This document shows, one piece after another, positions 25,411 through 35,099 of a stretch of DNA of 64,000 nucleotides. This stretch comes from an uncultured Clostridia bacterium (GTDB lineage: Bacteria; Bacillota; Clostridia; Christensenellales; Borkfalkiaceae). Every line of letters starts with the position of its first letter. Positions within the stretch are counted from its first letter, which is position 1. The notes beneath the pieces are model-generated. The model saw only the letters and a list, made by a program, of their open reading frames with translations, made no database searches and had not been told where the DNA came from. Location: the NCBI GenBank assembly GCA_934271245.1, contig CAKQQY010000005.1:7584-71583 (forward strand). The letters run 5' to 3'. A program made the translations under genes and the position numbers.

Positions 25411-27492
25411 TTATTCCACCCCCAAAAGAGATTTTACAACGTTTTTGATAGATTCGGGCGCGTTTTCGTCCGCGAGAACCGCTTCCGCAACGTATTTAAT
25501 CGTTCTTACGTTCTCGTTCGCCGTAGCGAAAATCTTTAACGTTTGTTCGCCGTTAGTCAACTTGACGTAGCCTTTGCCTTCGAAGGTGAGTTCGATATCG
25601 TCGATACCGATTACCACCATATTATAGCATATATAGCCGTCTTCTTCATAATATTTTTCGGCGTCTTTATCAAGTTTTTTGCCGTCGCCCCTGTTGATAA
25701 GCATAGAAAGCGCAACGTTTTCTTCCCCGAAAAGGGCTTTCGCCTGTTCGTAATCGGCTTTGTTTACCTTGGCGATAAATCTGAGCCCCGTTGTGTCGGC
25801 GGAAACTCTCATGCTCGCGCCGTAACCCATAACCGTTTCGATACCGAACGCCTTAACGAAAGTATCGGCGGTAGCGGCGTAAGTTCCGTTATTTTTGATT
25901 CCGCCCTTTTCCGTCCAGCAGACGAACTGTTTATTAGTCATTTCCGCGTCGCTTAAATCGTAAGAAGAAGCGACTTTTTCCACCGTTCTTACACCCTCCA
26001 CGTCTTTAACGACGGTGTAAGTGGTACGGTAAACTCTTTCTAACTTCGGCGCATACGCCCAGGAGTTTGTCATGGTAACGCCGTTAGTTATGCCTTGCAG
26101 AGAATTTTCGTCCGCAAAGGTGAAGAAGAGTTCTCTTTCGCCGAACATATATTCCGCAAAATCGGCTCTGTTGCCGGGGTCTTCTCCGTAAACGTAAATA
26201 TCGCCGAATTCGAGATTAACCGATAGGTCTGCAATCCAGTCTTTTTGCCAGCAGATACCCAAAGCGTAACTGTCCGCCTGCGGAACGTTAAGCGGTTTAC
26301 TATCGCTCGTCGGAATAAAACGAATGAGCATATATCCGTTGAAACTTGCGGGAATATCCTGATTCCACGTACCGTCGAAATAGTTATACACCGTTTCGCC
26401 GTAAGTTCTGGAAACGGGAGTATAATCTTCGTTAACAAAGTAAACGAGAGTGTTCGCCAAGTTTTTACCGTTAACAAGTAACATAATGCGGGTAAGTACG
26501 TCGTTATTGTTTTTAATTCTGAAAGCCAGCGTTTTGCCGATAACTTCTTTGTTTACGGCAGGAACGTTGATTCTTTGTACCGATTCGTAAGAGTCCGGCG
26601 TCGCAACGTACTTTACGCCGTCGAATTCGGAAGCGGTATAATTTGTCCCTTTGGTAGTATAGGAAGTTACGTCAAAATTTTCCGTTTTGGTAACTACCCA
26701 CCAGCCTGCTGTGGTATAACCGGAATCTCCGCTCTTACCCCATTGATTTTGTGATCCTGCAAGCCACACGTCGCCGGCGGTTCTCGTAAAGGTTACTCCT
26801 TTATAATTAGCAGAAGCCGCGTCGAGAATTTTAACGAAACCGTTTGCGGTGTTTACGTAAACGTTACCGAAAACGAAGTCGCCCGCCGTTTCTATATTGT
26901 TTCTGAGCCTTACGCCGACCTGAACCAGCGTTCTTTCTGCCGTCAACGGGTCGGCAATTTTAATGTTATTTTCGGTATTTATGGGCGTTACCCAGTCGAT
27001 TATATTATTGAACAATCCCCTGCAGATAAACGCCGAAAGGGGAATTTCCAGATAAGAGTTGCCTATTTCCGTTGCGGAAAAACTTCCCCACCCTTTCTTG
27101 CCTATATGTTTCGGCGCGCGGTTCGTATCGGTATAAAGATAACTCGTGGAGGAAATGCTTGCCTTCCCGTTAAATTCGTAGTAGAACCCGTAAGAGTCCA
27201 CCGCGAAAGGATAAACGTTACCCGTCGTCGATAAAAAGTTAAAATCGAACGTTAAAGAAGTCGCGTCGGATAGAGCCGTTTTTTCCGCAAGATTGAATAC
27301 CAGGTTGCCGTTCGTCGTCGTATCGGCAGTGCCTTTAGCGGTAAATCTTAACCCCGAACGCGCGGGAGCCGCCGAAACGAAAGTCGTTTCGGTTGCGGAA
27401 ACGGGCGTAAGCGATATAAAGCCTGCCGAAAAGAAAGCCAAAGCCGCAACCAGAATCACAGCAAGCGTTTTGGTTTTCAGTGTTTTTCTCAT
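25411..27492 (-). CDS. secreted protein of unknown function
   Basis: 693 residues. A Sec signal peptide (MRKTLKTKTLAVILVAALAF..., probable cleavage after VSA near residue 33). Then beta-rich regions that look like carbohydrate-binding modules, with many aromatic residues, and a C-terminal domain (about 555-693) beginning GYGASMRVSADTTGLRF. The N-terminal part has a related RSGLRFTAKGTADTT stretch, so a motif SGLRFxAK/TGLRFIAK is used twice. No catalytic signature, no LPxTG or membrane anchor. RBS AAGGAGAG. Followed by the coupled 42-residue peptide. Confidence 0.7.
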   Translation of the reverse strand: MRKTLKTKTLAVILVAALAFFSAGFISLTPVSATETTFVSAAPARSGLRFTAKGTADTTTNGNLVFNLAEKTALSDATSLTFDFNFLSTTGNVYPFAVDSYGFYYEFNGKASISSTSYLYTDTNRAPKHIGKKGWGSFSATEIGNSYLEIPLSAFICRGLFNNIIDWVTPINTENNIKIADPLTAERTLVQVGVRLRNNIETAGDFVFGNVYVNTANGFVKILDAASANYKGVTFTRTAGDVWLAGSQNQWGKSGDSGYTTAGWWVVTKTENFDVTSYTTKGTNYTASEFDGVKYVATPDSYESVQRINVPAVNKEVIGKTLAFRIKNNNDVLTRIMLLVNGKNLANTLVYFVNEDYTPVSRTYGETVYNYFDGTWNQDIPASFNGYMLIRFIPTSDSKPLNVPQADSYALGICWQKDWIADLSVNLEFGDIYVYGEDPGNRADFAEYMFGERELFFTFADENSLQGITNGVTMTNSWAYAPKLERVYRTTYTVVKDVEGVRTVEKVASSYDLSDAEMTNKQFVCWTEKGGIKNNGTYAATADTFVKAFGIETVMGYGASMRVSADTTGLRFIAKVNKADYEQAKALFGEENVALSMLINRGDGKKLDKDAEKYYEEDGYICYNMVVIGIDDIELTFEGKGYVKLTNGEQTLKIFATANENVRTIKYVAEAVLADENAPESIKNVVKSLLGVE

Positions 27493-27686
27493 TTTCTCTC
27501 TCCTTAAAAATTTTCCGATTAAATTTCGGAATATATATTGTTTTTGTAAAAGAACGCGGCGTTTAACGATAAAAACCGCCCCTTTAACGAATACATATTA
27601 ACATAGAAAATTTTATGATTGTGGCTAATTTTACCGCAAAAACTAAAAAAAAAGCCGTTTTTTTTCACCTTATCCCCCACAAAACA

Positions 27687-27720
27687 GAAAAACGCGGTTG
27701 CAAGTAAATTTGCAACCGCG
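27687..27720 (-). terminator. terminator after the lipoprotein gene
   Basis: 11-bp stem CGCGGTTGCAA / TTGCAACCGCG (27693-27703 with 27710-27720). On the minus strand TTTTTCTGTTTT follows. Confidence 0.85.
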
Positions 27721-27822
27721 CAACTATATTAAATTTTTTTATACGTTAATTTTTTCCGCTCCGCCGTTATATTATGCCGCGGCAACCGCTTTCGCCGTAT
27801 AAAAAGGCAGAAAACCCGACGA

Positions 27823-29706
27823 TTATTCCGCTATATATTCGAGTAACTCTTTCGGGAAACTTACCGTCGTGGTAGCGAAATCGTAGAAGCGGTAAGTTCC
27901 GTTGCCTTCTAATCTGTTAAGAATCATTTCGTCGATGCCGCCGTTTTCGTTTAACGCTACTTCCGCCTTGTAAATATTCGTTTCGCACTCGTATTTACCG
28001 GTGGTTTCGTTTTTCGTCCAGTCGCAACTGAACACGTCGCCGAAACCTTCTGCGAAATCGGAAATAATCGGGTACCACTGTTCCATATTTTCCGTCCATT
28101 TTCCGTCGGCGCCTTTAACGAAAGTTCTGTTTACCCGCGCCGCCATCAACGAAATTACGTATTTTTCTTCGGTTTTGCCGTTAACGACAGTCGACTGATA
28201 AACTAAACTGCCGTCGAATTTAACGGTCGATTCAACGCCGTCCACCGTTTTTTCCGCAGAAAAGTTCGCCGAATCCACGTTCATATACATCATAATGCCG
28301 TAAAGCGCGAAATCGAGTTTAAGTTCTTCGGGAACTTCGATAGTCGTTTCGTCGTAACCCGTAACGGTAAAAGTACCGTATCCGGTGGTAATAACCGTCT
28401 TTTTAACCGAACCGTTTTCGGTAAAAATCTCTACCGAGTCGAGAATGATTTCTTTCTTTTCGATTTCGTAACGATAATCTTCTATGATTTTCTTATAATA
28501 CGAATAAGAAGAGATATTTTCCGCCTTATAAACGCCCGTTTGTTCGTTAAAGGTAAACGAATCGGCAAAATGCGGTAAGGCTCTCGCGCCGACGGTTTTC
28601 GAAAGGAGAGATAAATTCCATTTGTTGCCGTACTCGGTCATATCGAAACCGTTGCCGTTAAACACGTAGGACGGGTAGAACGTATATACTCCCCACTCGC
28701 CGTCGCCCGTTTTAGCGTAACTTGCCATGGTGTATTGTCCGTTGCCCACGTTAAGTCCCGAATGATAAGATTTAGTTTCGCCGTTTTCGCCACTTATAAC
28801 GCCGCTCGAAAAACCGCCGTTAAACTTATATGTTCTGGTTTCTCCGCCGAACGAATCGGACGGTGCGAAAGTAACCGCGCAGTTATCGGCGTTGACCGCT
28901 TTATAAAGCAGTACTTTAGTTTTTATATCCTTTTCGCCGTCGCTTTCTTTAACGGTATAATTCACGTTTTCGGGAAGAGTAAATTTCGTTTTCCCGAAAT
29001 CTTTTATTTCGAAATTCAACGAACAATAAAAACAGCCGTCAACCAAAAATCTGCCGTTTTCGAAACGCAAAGAATCCAACTTTCCGTCGGAAAACTTTAC
29101 CGTAACTTTCTCTATAACCATGGGATACCATTCGGAGTTAAGTTCCACGTTTTTTATAACGAACTCGCTGTCGGAAAGTTTTTCCGCCGAACGGTAAAGA
29201 GTAGAAAGCGCCGCAAGATTAAACCAGTCGAAATAAACGTTTTCGAGCGGGTCGTAATCAGGAGATTCAAAAACGCGTTCTTCGCCGTAATTCAAAAGTT
29301 TAACATACTCGTTTTCGCCCGTCAGAAACAGATAAAACCCTTTGTACGTTCCGTCGTAACTCATGCCCGGATTCTGCCCGAAAATACGCAAAAGCGACGG
29401 ATAGCACCCGTAAGGTCTTACTTTAACGGGAATCGCGCCGATAAAATCTACGTTTTGTTCCTCGCTTTTTGCTTCTTCGATATAAAAGCCGTACTGAACG
29501 CTATGCCCTTTCACCGTAAGTTTCGTCTTTTCTTCGGCGATTTCCCCGTTAAATGAGTAATCGGAGTTTATAGCGGCGGTAATAAAAGCGTCTTCCCACT
29601 GCTTTTGAGTTACGGATTCCTTTTCGCCGTCGTTTCCGCAACCGGATAAAAGCACGGACGAAAAACAAAGCGCAACAGATAATAAACAGACGATAAACTT
29701 TTTCAT
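27823..29706 (-). CDS. large lipoprotein of unknown function
   Basis: 627 residues with a lipoprotein signal: basic start, hydrophobic core and lipobox LLSGC (Cys23). The mature part is beta-rich, with two halves that each include a TVKESDGEK- or SVKKTVITT-like strand repeat and YSYY/WYP motifs, suggesting an internal duplication. No enzyme motif. RBS AAAGGA. Its own terminator lies downstream; it is probably monocistronic. Confidence 0.72.
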   Translation of the reverse strand: MKKFIVCLLSVALCFSSVLLSGCGNDGEKESVTQKQWEDAFITAAINSDYSFNGEIAEEKTKLTVKGHSVQYGFYIEEAKSEEQNVDFIGAIPVKVRPYGCYPSLLRIFGQNPGMSYDGTYKGFYLFLTGENEYVKLLNYGEERVFESPDYDPLENVYFDWFNLAALSTLYRSAEKLSDSEFVIKNVELNSEWYPMVIEKVTVKFSDGKLDSLRFENGRFLVDGCFYCSLNFEIKDFGKTKFTLPENVNYTVKESDGEKDIKTKVLLYKAVNADNCAVTFAPSDSFGGETRTYKFNGGFSSGVISGENGETKSYHSGLNVGNGQYTMASYAKTGDGEWGVYTFYPSYVFNGNGFDMTEYGNKWNLSLLSKTVGARALPHFADSFTFNEQTGVYKAENISSYSYYKKIIEDYRYEIEKKEIILDSVEIFTENGSVKKTVITTGYGTFTVTGYDETTIEVPEELKLDFALYGIMMYMNVDSANFSAEKTVDGVESTVKFDGSLVYQSTVVNGKTEEKYVISLMAARVNRTFVKGADGKWTENMEQWYPIISDFAEGFGDVFSCDWTKNETTGKYECETNIYKAEVALNENGGIDEMILNRLEGNGTYRFYDFATTTVSFPKELLEYIAE

Positions 29707-29758
29707 AATTTTTCCTTTTATAAAACAAATATTTTTAATTTACCGAACCGAAAAGTTC

Positions 29759-30874
29759 TTATTTAAGGTTTTCGGGGTTTAAGCAAAGCAAATCTTCGGT
29801 AACGAATCTGCCGTCTTTTCTTATCAATTCGTCGTCGAACCAGATTTCGCCGCCGCCGTATTCGGGGGTCTGAATAAGCACTAAATCCCAGTGAACGGCG
29901 GAAATATTACCGTTGTTGCAGACTTCGTAGCAGCACCCGGGCGTAAAGTGAATAGAACCCGATATCTTTTCGTCGAACAAAATATCCCCCATAGGGCTTA
30001 CTATAAAGGGGTTTACGCCGATAGCGAATTCGCCCACGTATCTCGAACCTTCGTCGGTATCGAAAATCGCGTTGGCTTTCGCCGAATCGTTGGCGGTCGC
30101 TTCGACGATTTTGCCGTCCTTAAAGGTAAGGCGGACGTTTTCGAACTTGAACCCGTTCTGAATAGACGGCGCGTTGTAAGAGATAACGCCGTTTACCGAA
30201 TTTTTAACGGGCGCGGAATATACTTCCCCGTCGGGGATATTATGACCGCCCGCGCACTTTTTGCTGCCAAGACCTTTAATGGAGAAAGAAATATCGGTGT
30301 CTTTGCCGGTAACTCTTACCCTGTCGGCTTTATCCATACGGGCTTTCAAAGCGTCCATAGCCTTGTTCATTTTGGAGTAATCGAGATTGCATACGTTAAA
30401 GAAGAAGTTTTCGAACGCGTCGGAACTCATACCCGCCTGCTGCGCCATACCTTCGTTGGGGTAGCGTAAAATAACCCATTTGGTTTTTTTGACGCGGAGT
30501 TCGCTGTGAACGGGGTGCGAATAAACGGAACTTTCGATTTTAAGTTTGTCTTCGGGAACATCGGAAAGTTCGTTGCCGTTGTTGCCGCCGCGTATACCTA
30601 TGTAAGCGTCCATTTCCGCCATTCTCGCGCCGTCGTATTTTGCGCGGAGCGCGGCAAGTTCTTCCGTTTCGCCGAGAAGGAGTTGTCTTGTAACTCTGTT
30701 GTCGTAAATTTCCACGAAAGGAAGACCGCCGACCGCGTAGACTTCTTTAATTATTTCGTTGATAAGGGGGTAATCCACGCCCTTCGCTTCAATGAGAATT
30801 TTTTCGCCTTTTTGTAAATCGCACGAATAGCGAACGAGATTTTTAGCAAGTTTTTTGATTCTTTCGTCAACCAT
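29759..30874 (-). CDS. M29-family aminopeptidase (PepS/AmpS-like)
   Basis: 371 residues from ATG 30874; the alternative GTG at 30883 overlaps the likely RBS (GGGTGG). Family features: LVRYSCDLQKGEKILIEAKG at the N-terminus, DGEVYSAPVKNSVNGVI (first metal-ligand segment), DEGSRYVGEFAIGVNP, and GSIHFTPGCCYE and HWDLV for the remaining metal ligands. A co-catalytic two-metal cytosolic aminopeptidase. Length is slightly shorter than the usual 400-410. Confidence 0.87.
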   Translation of the reverse strand: MVDERIKKLAKNLVRYSCDLQKGEKILIEAKGVDYPLINEIIKEVYAVGGLPFVEIYDNRVTRQLLLGETEELAALRAKYDGARMAEMDAYIGIRGGNNGNELSDVPEDKLKIESSVYSHPVHSELRVKKTKWVILRYPNEGMAQQAGMSSDAFENFFFNVCNLDYSKMNKAMDALKARMDKADRVRVTGKDTDISFSIKGLGSKKCAGGHNIPDGEVYSAPVKNSVNGVISYNAPSIQNGFKFENVRLTFKDGKIVEATANDSAKANAIFDTDEGSRYVGEFAIGVNPFIVSPMGDILFDEKISGSIHFTPGCCYEVCNNGNISAVHWDLVLIQTPEYGGGEIWFDDELIRKDGRFVTEDLLCLNPENLK

Positions 30875-30960
30875 AATAACCACCCGAGATATTTTTTTAT
30901 TAGATTATACAACGAAACGGAGTTTTTATAAAGTATTTTCGGATAAAATAAAAAAAATAA

Positions 30961-30989
30961 TTGCTAAAACGGGAAAAAGCGGTTATAAT
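30961..30989 (+). promoter_or_regulatory. fba promoter
   Basis: TTGCTA (30961-30966), 17-nt spacer, TATAAT (30984-30989); leader of about 85 nt. Confidence 0.72.
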
Positions 30990-31080
30990 GAAAACGGTCG
31001 GAAAAGAACGGCTTTAATCTTTAAGCCGAACGTATACGCCGACCGCCGAAGAAAGAAAAATTATAACGGAGGAATGAATA

Positions 31081-32067
31081 ATGCCATTAGTAAACTCTAA
31101 AAAGATGTTCGAACAGGCTTACAAGAACGGCTATGCTATAGGCGCTTTTAACGTCAATAACATGGAAATCGTACAAGGTATCACCGAAGCCTGCAAAGAA
31201 GAAAAAGCGCCCGTAATTTTACAGGTAAGTAAGGGCGCGAGAGCGTACGCAAATCATACGTATCTCGTAAAACTCGTAGAAGCGGCGGTAAAGGAATGCC
31301 CCGATATTCCTATCGTACTTCACTTGGACCACGGTCCCGACTTCGAAACGTGCAAAGCGTGTATCGACGGCGGCTTTACGTCGGTTATGATCGACGGTTC
31401 TTCTCTTCCCTATGAAGAAAACATAGCGGTAACGAGAAAAGTCGTAGAATACGCGCATAATCACGTACCCTACGTAACGGTAGAAGGCGAACTCGGAACC
31501 TTAGCGGGTATCGAAGACGACGTAAAAGTAGAACACGGCGCGGAATCTTATACCAGACCCGAAGAAGTTATCGACTTCGTTACGAGAACGGGCGTAGATT
31601 CGCTTGCAATCGCAATCGGAACCAGCCACGGCGCGTACAAATTCAAACCCGAACAATGCACGAGAAATAAAGACGGCGTGTTAGTACCCCCGCCCCTTCG
31701 TTTCGATATATTAGAAGAAGTTTCCAAAAAACTCCCGGGATTCCCGATAGTATTGCACGGTTCTTCTTCGGTACCGCAGGAATACGTTAAGATGGTAAAC
31801 GAAAACGGCGGCAAAATGCCCGACGCGGTAGGCGTACCCGAAGAACAACTTCGCGAAGCGTCCAAACTTTCCGTTTGCAAAATCAATATCGACTCCGATT
31901 TAAGACTTGCAATGACCGGAACCATCAGAAAATTCTTCAACGATCATCCCGAAAAGTTCGATCCGAGAGAATATCTTAAACCCGCAAGAGCGAACATCAA
32001 AGAACTCGTTCGTCACAAACTTAAAGACGTTTTAGGTTGCGCGGGCAAAGCGGAAGAATGCTTATAA
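31081..32067 (+). CDS. fba: class II fructose-1,6-bisphosphate aldolase
   Basis: 328 residues. Zinc ligands and catalytic Asp in VLHLDHG (His81, Asp83, His84); VEGELGTLAG (134-143); GTSHGAYK and IVLHGSSSVP carry further metal and phosphate ligands. Cleaves fructose-1,6-bisphosphate to DHAP and glyceraldehyde-3-phosphate in glycolysis. RBS ACGGAGGAA. Own promoter and a strong terminator: a monocistronic housekeeping gene. Confidence 0.94.
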   Translation: MPLVNSKKMFEQAYKNGYAIGAFNVNNMEIVQGITEACKEEKAPVILQVSKGARAYANHTYLVKLVEAAVKECPDIPIVLHLDHGPDFETCKACIDGGFTSVMIDGSSLPYEENIAVTRKVVEYAHNHVPYVTVEGELGTLAGIEDDVKVEHGAESYTRPEEVIDFVTRTGVDSLAIAIGTSHGAYKFKPEQCTRNKDGVLVPPPLRFDILEEVSKKLPGFPIVLHGSSSVPQEYVKMVNENGGKMPDAVGVPEEQLREASKLSVCKINIDSDLRLAMTGTIRKFFNDHPEKFDPREYLKPARANIKELVRHKLKDVLGCAGKAEECL

Positions 32068-32090
32068 TTTCTTAAAACTTAAAACCCGAA

Positions 32091-32121
32091 ACGGCGGTTG
32101 CTTTTCGCAACCGCCGTTTTT
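32091..32121 (+). terminator. fba terminator
   Basis: 11-bp stem ACGGCGGTTGC / GCAACCGCCGT followed by TTTTATTA. Confidence 0.88.
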
Positions 32122-32305
32122 ATTATGCGGCGCGCCCATGACAAAAACGCGACCGCCCTTATACGAAACTTTTTTATTAACCACTTCTTCAATTTTTTCG
32201 GATAAAATTTTTCGATAACAGATAATACCCTGTTCCCTTTTTCGTTCCGCCGAAAATTGCTTTTTTCACCGTTTTTTCGTTTTTTTTCTTTAAATTACCG
32301 CCGAT

Positions 32306-33862
32306 TTACGCTTTTTGACGGGCGACAACGCCTTTTTTGGATTTTCTTTTGTTAATAAAAGACTTAACCGCCCCGAAACATTTTTCTTTAAGTTTTTTCC
32401 CGTCCACGATTCCGAACGCTAAAAATAATCCGAGTAAAAACGCCACGCAAACGAAACTGCAGATAAAGAGCGTTAAAAAGCATCCGAGCGCCGCTCCTAT
32501 AAGTTTTTTGAGAAGATACCCCGAAAGAACGGACGGAACGGTAAACAACACCGCCGAAACGGAAAAAGAAAGATAGCGCGGTTTTTGTTTGCAACTTTTG
32601 TTAATCAGAATAAGATTAAGTAACGTCGTAATGCCGTAAACGAAACTAAAACCTACAAGCAGGGCGTAAATTCCGATATATAAAGGCAAAAACCAGACGG
32701 AAAGGAACATAAACGCCGCGCTTATAACGAAAAATACGAGAGTGCGGTTTTCCATACCCATAGAGTTAAGCATGCTCGTGGTAATGTTGGAAAGGCTCAT
32801 AAAAAGCATAAGGTAAGCGGAAGCGGTTAAATATTTTCCGCACTCGGGACTGTCGAAAACGATAATACCTATTTCGTTGCCGCAAACGAAGAATACGGGA
32901 ATAAAAAAACAAGCGACGGTAACGGTGATTTTCAACGCCTTTTCTATATCCCTTTTTAGATAGAACTGATTGCCGCCGTAATAGTTTTCGGACAGTTCGG
33001 GAATAAGCACCAGCGTAAAAGAACCTATAAGAGTGGTAGGAATAAACAAAAGCGGAATAGCCTGCCCCGCCGCCGCGCCGAAGAAACTCATCGCTTCGGA
33101 AGAAGTATACCCTGCCGCGACCAACCTTAACGGCAGAATGACGGATACGAGCGCCACACCGACGGAATTCGCGGTGCGCATGGCGGTAACGGGAGCGGCG
33201 GAACGGATAAGCGGCGTAAATTCGGAAAACGGATTTTTAAGTTTGCCTTTTTTTATAAAGAACACCGCCGAAGCCGCAGAAAACGAGAACACGTAAGAAA
33301 CGAGTACCGCGACCGCCGCCCTTTCCGCGCCTTGATAAGCGTCGGTAGAAAAGGAAATAAGAACTATGCCCGTTATAATCATGCAGATTTCTTCGAGCAA
33401 TTCTATAATGCTGTAAGTCAGAAAATCCTTGTTACCCCAGAACACGCCGCGAAGAACGGAATAAACGGAAGTAAAAATAAGTCCGGGGAGAACGATAAGG
33501 AAAACGTTCATAACCCTTTCGTCGGTAAAAAGAAATCCCAACCGATTTCTGAACAATAAAAACGCGACGGAAATTATAGCGGCAAGCCCCACGCTTACGG
33601 AAATTCCCGCGGTAATAACCTTATCGACGCGGGATTTTTGTCCTTCCGCTCTGTATTTCGTCATAAGACGGGAAACGGTAACGGGAGTTCCCGAACAGGA
33701 AGCCGTATAAAAGAGCGAGAAAACGGAAAGGGCGACCTGATAAAGACCGATGCCTTCCGTGCCGATAGTTCTCGACATAAAAATTCTGTATAAAAACCCT
33801 AAAAACTTTTCGCTTACGGAAAACACCGTAACCACGGCAACCGTTTTAAAAAAACCTCTCAC
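32306..33862 (-). CDS. SpoVB/MurJ-like flippase (MOP superfamily)
   Basis: 518 residues with about 14 membrane helices and a basic tail. The start is taken as GTG 33862 (GGGGTGG four to ten bases upstream), giving RGFFKTVAVVTVFSVSEKFLGF, the usual start of SpoVB-like proteins; an ATG at 33886 is possible. The YRIFMSRTIGTEGIGLYQVALSVF stretch is diagnostic of the SpoVB/polysaccharide flippase family. Such proteins flip lipid-linked precursors; SpoVB is needed for cortex in B. subtilis. Whether this one serves vegetative wall or cortex cannot be told. Confidence 0.85.
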   Translation of the reverse strand: MRGFFKTVAVVTVFSVSEKFLGFLYRIFMSRTIGTEGIGLYQVALSVFSLFYTASCSGTPVTVSRLMTKYRAEGQKSRVDKVITAGISVSVGLAAIISVAFLLFRNRLGFLFTDERVMNVFLIVLPGLIFTSVYSVLRGVFWGNKDFLTYSIIELLEEICMIITGIVLISFSTDAYQGAERAAVAVLVSYVFSFSAASAVFFIKKGKLKNPFSEFTPLIRSAAPVTAMRTANSVGVALVSVILPLRLVAAGYTSSEAMSFFGAAAGQAIPLLFIPTTLIGSFTLVLIPELSENYYGGNQFYLKRDIEKALKITVTVACFFIPVFFVCGNEIGIIVFDSPECGKYLTASAYLMLFMSLSNITTSMLNSMGMENRTLVFFVISAAFMFLSVWFLPLYIGIYALLVGFSFVYGITTLLNLILINKSCKQKPRYLSFSVSAVLFTVPSVLSGYLLKKLIGAALGCFLTLFICSFVCVAFLLGLFLAFGIVDGKKLKEKCFGAVKSFINKRKSKKGVVARQKA

Positions 33863-33914
33863 GCAACCACCCCGCAGATAATTCATTTTTATTCTATTCG
33901 GGAAGAAAAGCAAA

Positions 33915-33920
33915 TATAAT
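33915..33920 (+). promoter_or_regulatory. -10 box six bases before LysM gene start
   Basis: TATAAT followed by AACGGT and then ATG at 33927. No Shine-Dalgarno fits between them, so the mRNA may be leaderless. The -35 (TTCTAT) is weak. Confidence 0.5.
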
Positions 33921-33926
33921 AACGGT

Positions 33927-34208
33927 ATGGAAAAGTTTTTTTACAGAACGGAAAAAGGCGATACGCTTGCGCATATATGCGACAGATTCGGTGTATCGCC
34001 CTTTTCGGTAATAAAATTGAATAATCTTCGGCGCGAACCCGAAGAAGGTGATTTAATGCTTATACAAAAAATAAGCGGAAGAAGGTATAAAGTAAAGCCG
34101 TTCGACAGCGTAAAAGGAATATCGGAAAAAACGCATACGCCGGAAGAAAAGATATTGTCGCAACTAAACGGCGGATACCTTTTCGTCGGGTTAACGTTGT
34201 ATCTTTAA
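33927..34208 (+). CDS. LysM-domain protein
   Basis: 93 residues. A single LysM motif occupies about 5-50: FYRTEKGDTLAHICDRFGVS, IKLNNLRREPEEGDLMLI. A degenerate second copy follows (YKVKPFDSVKGISEK). No signal peptide. LysM binds N-acetylglucosamine polymers; signal-less LysM proteins in spore formers are often coat-associated (SafA-like). Transcribed divergently from the SpoVB-like gene. Confidence 0.75.
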   Translation: MEKFFYRTEKGDTLAHICDRFGVSPFSVIKLNNLRREPEEGDLMLIQKISGRRYKVKPFDSVKGISEKTHTPEEKILSQLNGGYLFVGLTLYL

Positions 34209-34281
34209 TAACGCTTGTATTATCCGAAAGCGGCTTAACGGAACGACAAAAAGAAATATCGAAAAGAGCGAACTCAAAAAA

Positions 34282-34542
34282 TCAGAACGCTTCGGCGATA
34301 AATTTCTCTTTGGAAATTTCTTCGATTCCTTCGCCCGTCATCGGAGATTTCAGGTTGAAATAAGCGTTTTCTTTTTTGTAATAATACCGCTTGTTTTTTA
34401 ACGCTTCGTCGATTGCCTTTTGCTTTTCCGTATAAGCGTCGTATTCTTCTTTCGTAATTTGCCTTACCCCGTCGTAAGAAATTGCTTCGTCGGTAGCGAA
34501 ACGGAAAACTTTTCCGTCAATCTCTTTTTCGTAATAGTACAT
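34282..34542 (-). CDS. small protein at the end of the tail-like cassette
   Basis: 86 residues from ATG 34542 (AAGGGGAAGG upstream). Opens YYYEKEIDGKVFRFAT and is charged and helical after residue 30. The size and position after tail-fibre genes recall phage tail-fibre accessory or assembly proteins, but no family is recognised. It lies 11 bp from the previous gene, so it is co-transcribed. Confidence 0.55.
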   Translation of the reverse strand: MYYYEKEIDGKVFRFATDEAISYDGVRQITKEEYDAYTEKQKAIDEALKNKRYYYKKENAYFNLKSPMTGEGIEEISKEKFIAEAF

Positions 34543-34553
34543 AAACCTTCCCC

Positions 34554-35090
34554 TTATAACTGAATAACGGTGTCGCCGAAAACCGCGTCGCCGATCTCCG
34601 CGCCGCACGTCATTTCTCTTTCGGGTTGCGCAGCGCCGTCGAAGTCCTCGAACAGTAACGCTTTAACGGTTAACCCGTAAATTTCGTCCGTGTAATCCGC
34701 GACAAGGTTATAAACCATCATCGCCCCGGTTGTAAAACTATCGTTGCCCGGAGTAAGAGCGATACAAGGAAGAACGACTTTATCGTTACCGTTCGAAATC
34801 TCTTCGCAGAGCGAATTAAAAGTATATTCCGTAGCCGAAGACGAAATAACGTTCAGTTTGAGCGTGAAAACTTTGGTTGTATCTCCGCCTGTAATACAAG
34901 GAACGGAAACGTTGTGTTTGTAAAAAACGGCTCCTCCGTTAAGTTTGGATTTTACGCCGTCGGACAAGTCGTCTTCGGTAAGTTTGCCGTCAACGTGTAT
35001 TTCCGTGCCTACGGGAATAGTTGATTTATTCAACGCGTTGAAAGTCGATTCTGCATACCAGCGCGTTTGTTTTTTGTCGATTGTAGCCAT
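34554..35090 (-). CDS. phage tail-like structural protein, unknown
   Basis: 178 residues with RBS AAGGAG. Beta-rich, ending in EIGDAVFGDTVIQL. The N-terminus (ATIDKKQTRWYAESTFNALNKSTIPVGTEI) resembles the start of receptor-binding or collar proteins of phages infecting gut Firmicutes, in which VGTEI(H)VDGKL is a recurrent phrase. Function inferred only from context and composition. Confidence 0.5.
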   Translation of the reverse strand: MATIDKKQTRWYAESTFNALNKSTIPVGTEIHVDGKLTEDDLSDGVKSKLNGGAVFYKHNVSVPCITGGDTTKVFTLKLNVISSSATEYTFNSLCEEISNGNDKVVLPCIALTPGNDSFTTGAMMVYNLVADYTDEIYGLTVKALLFEDFDGAAQPEREMTCGAEIGDAVFGDTVIQL

Positions 35091-35099
35091 AATAACTCC

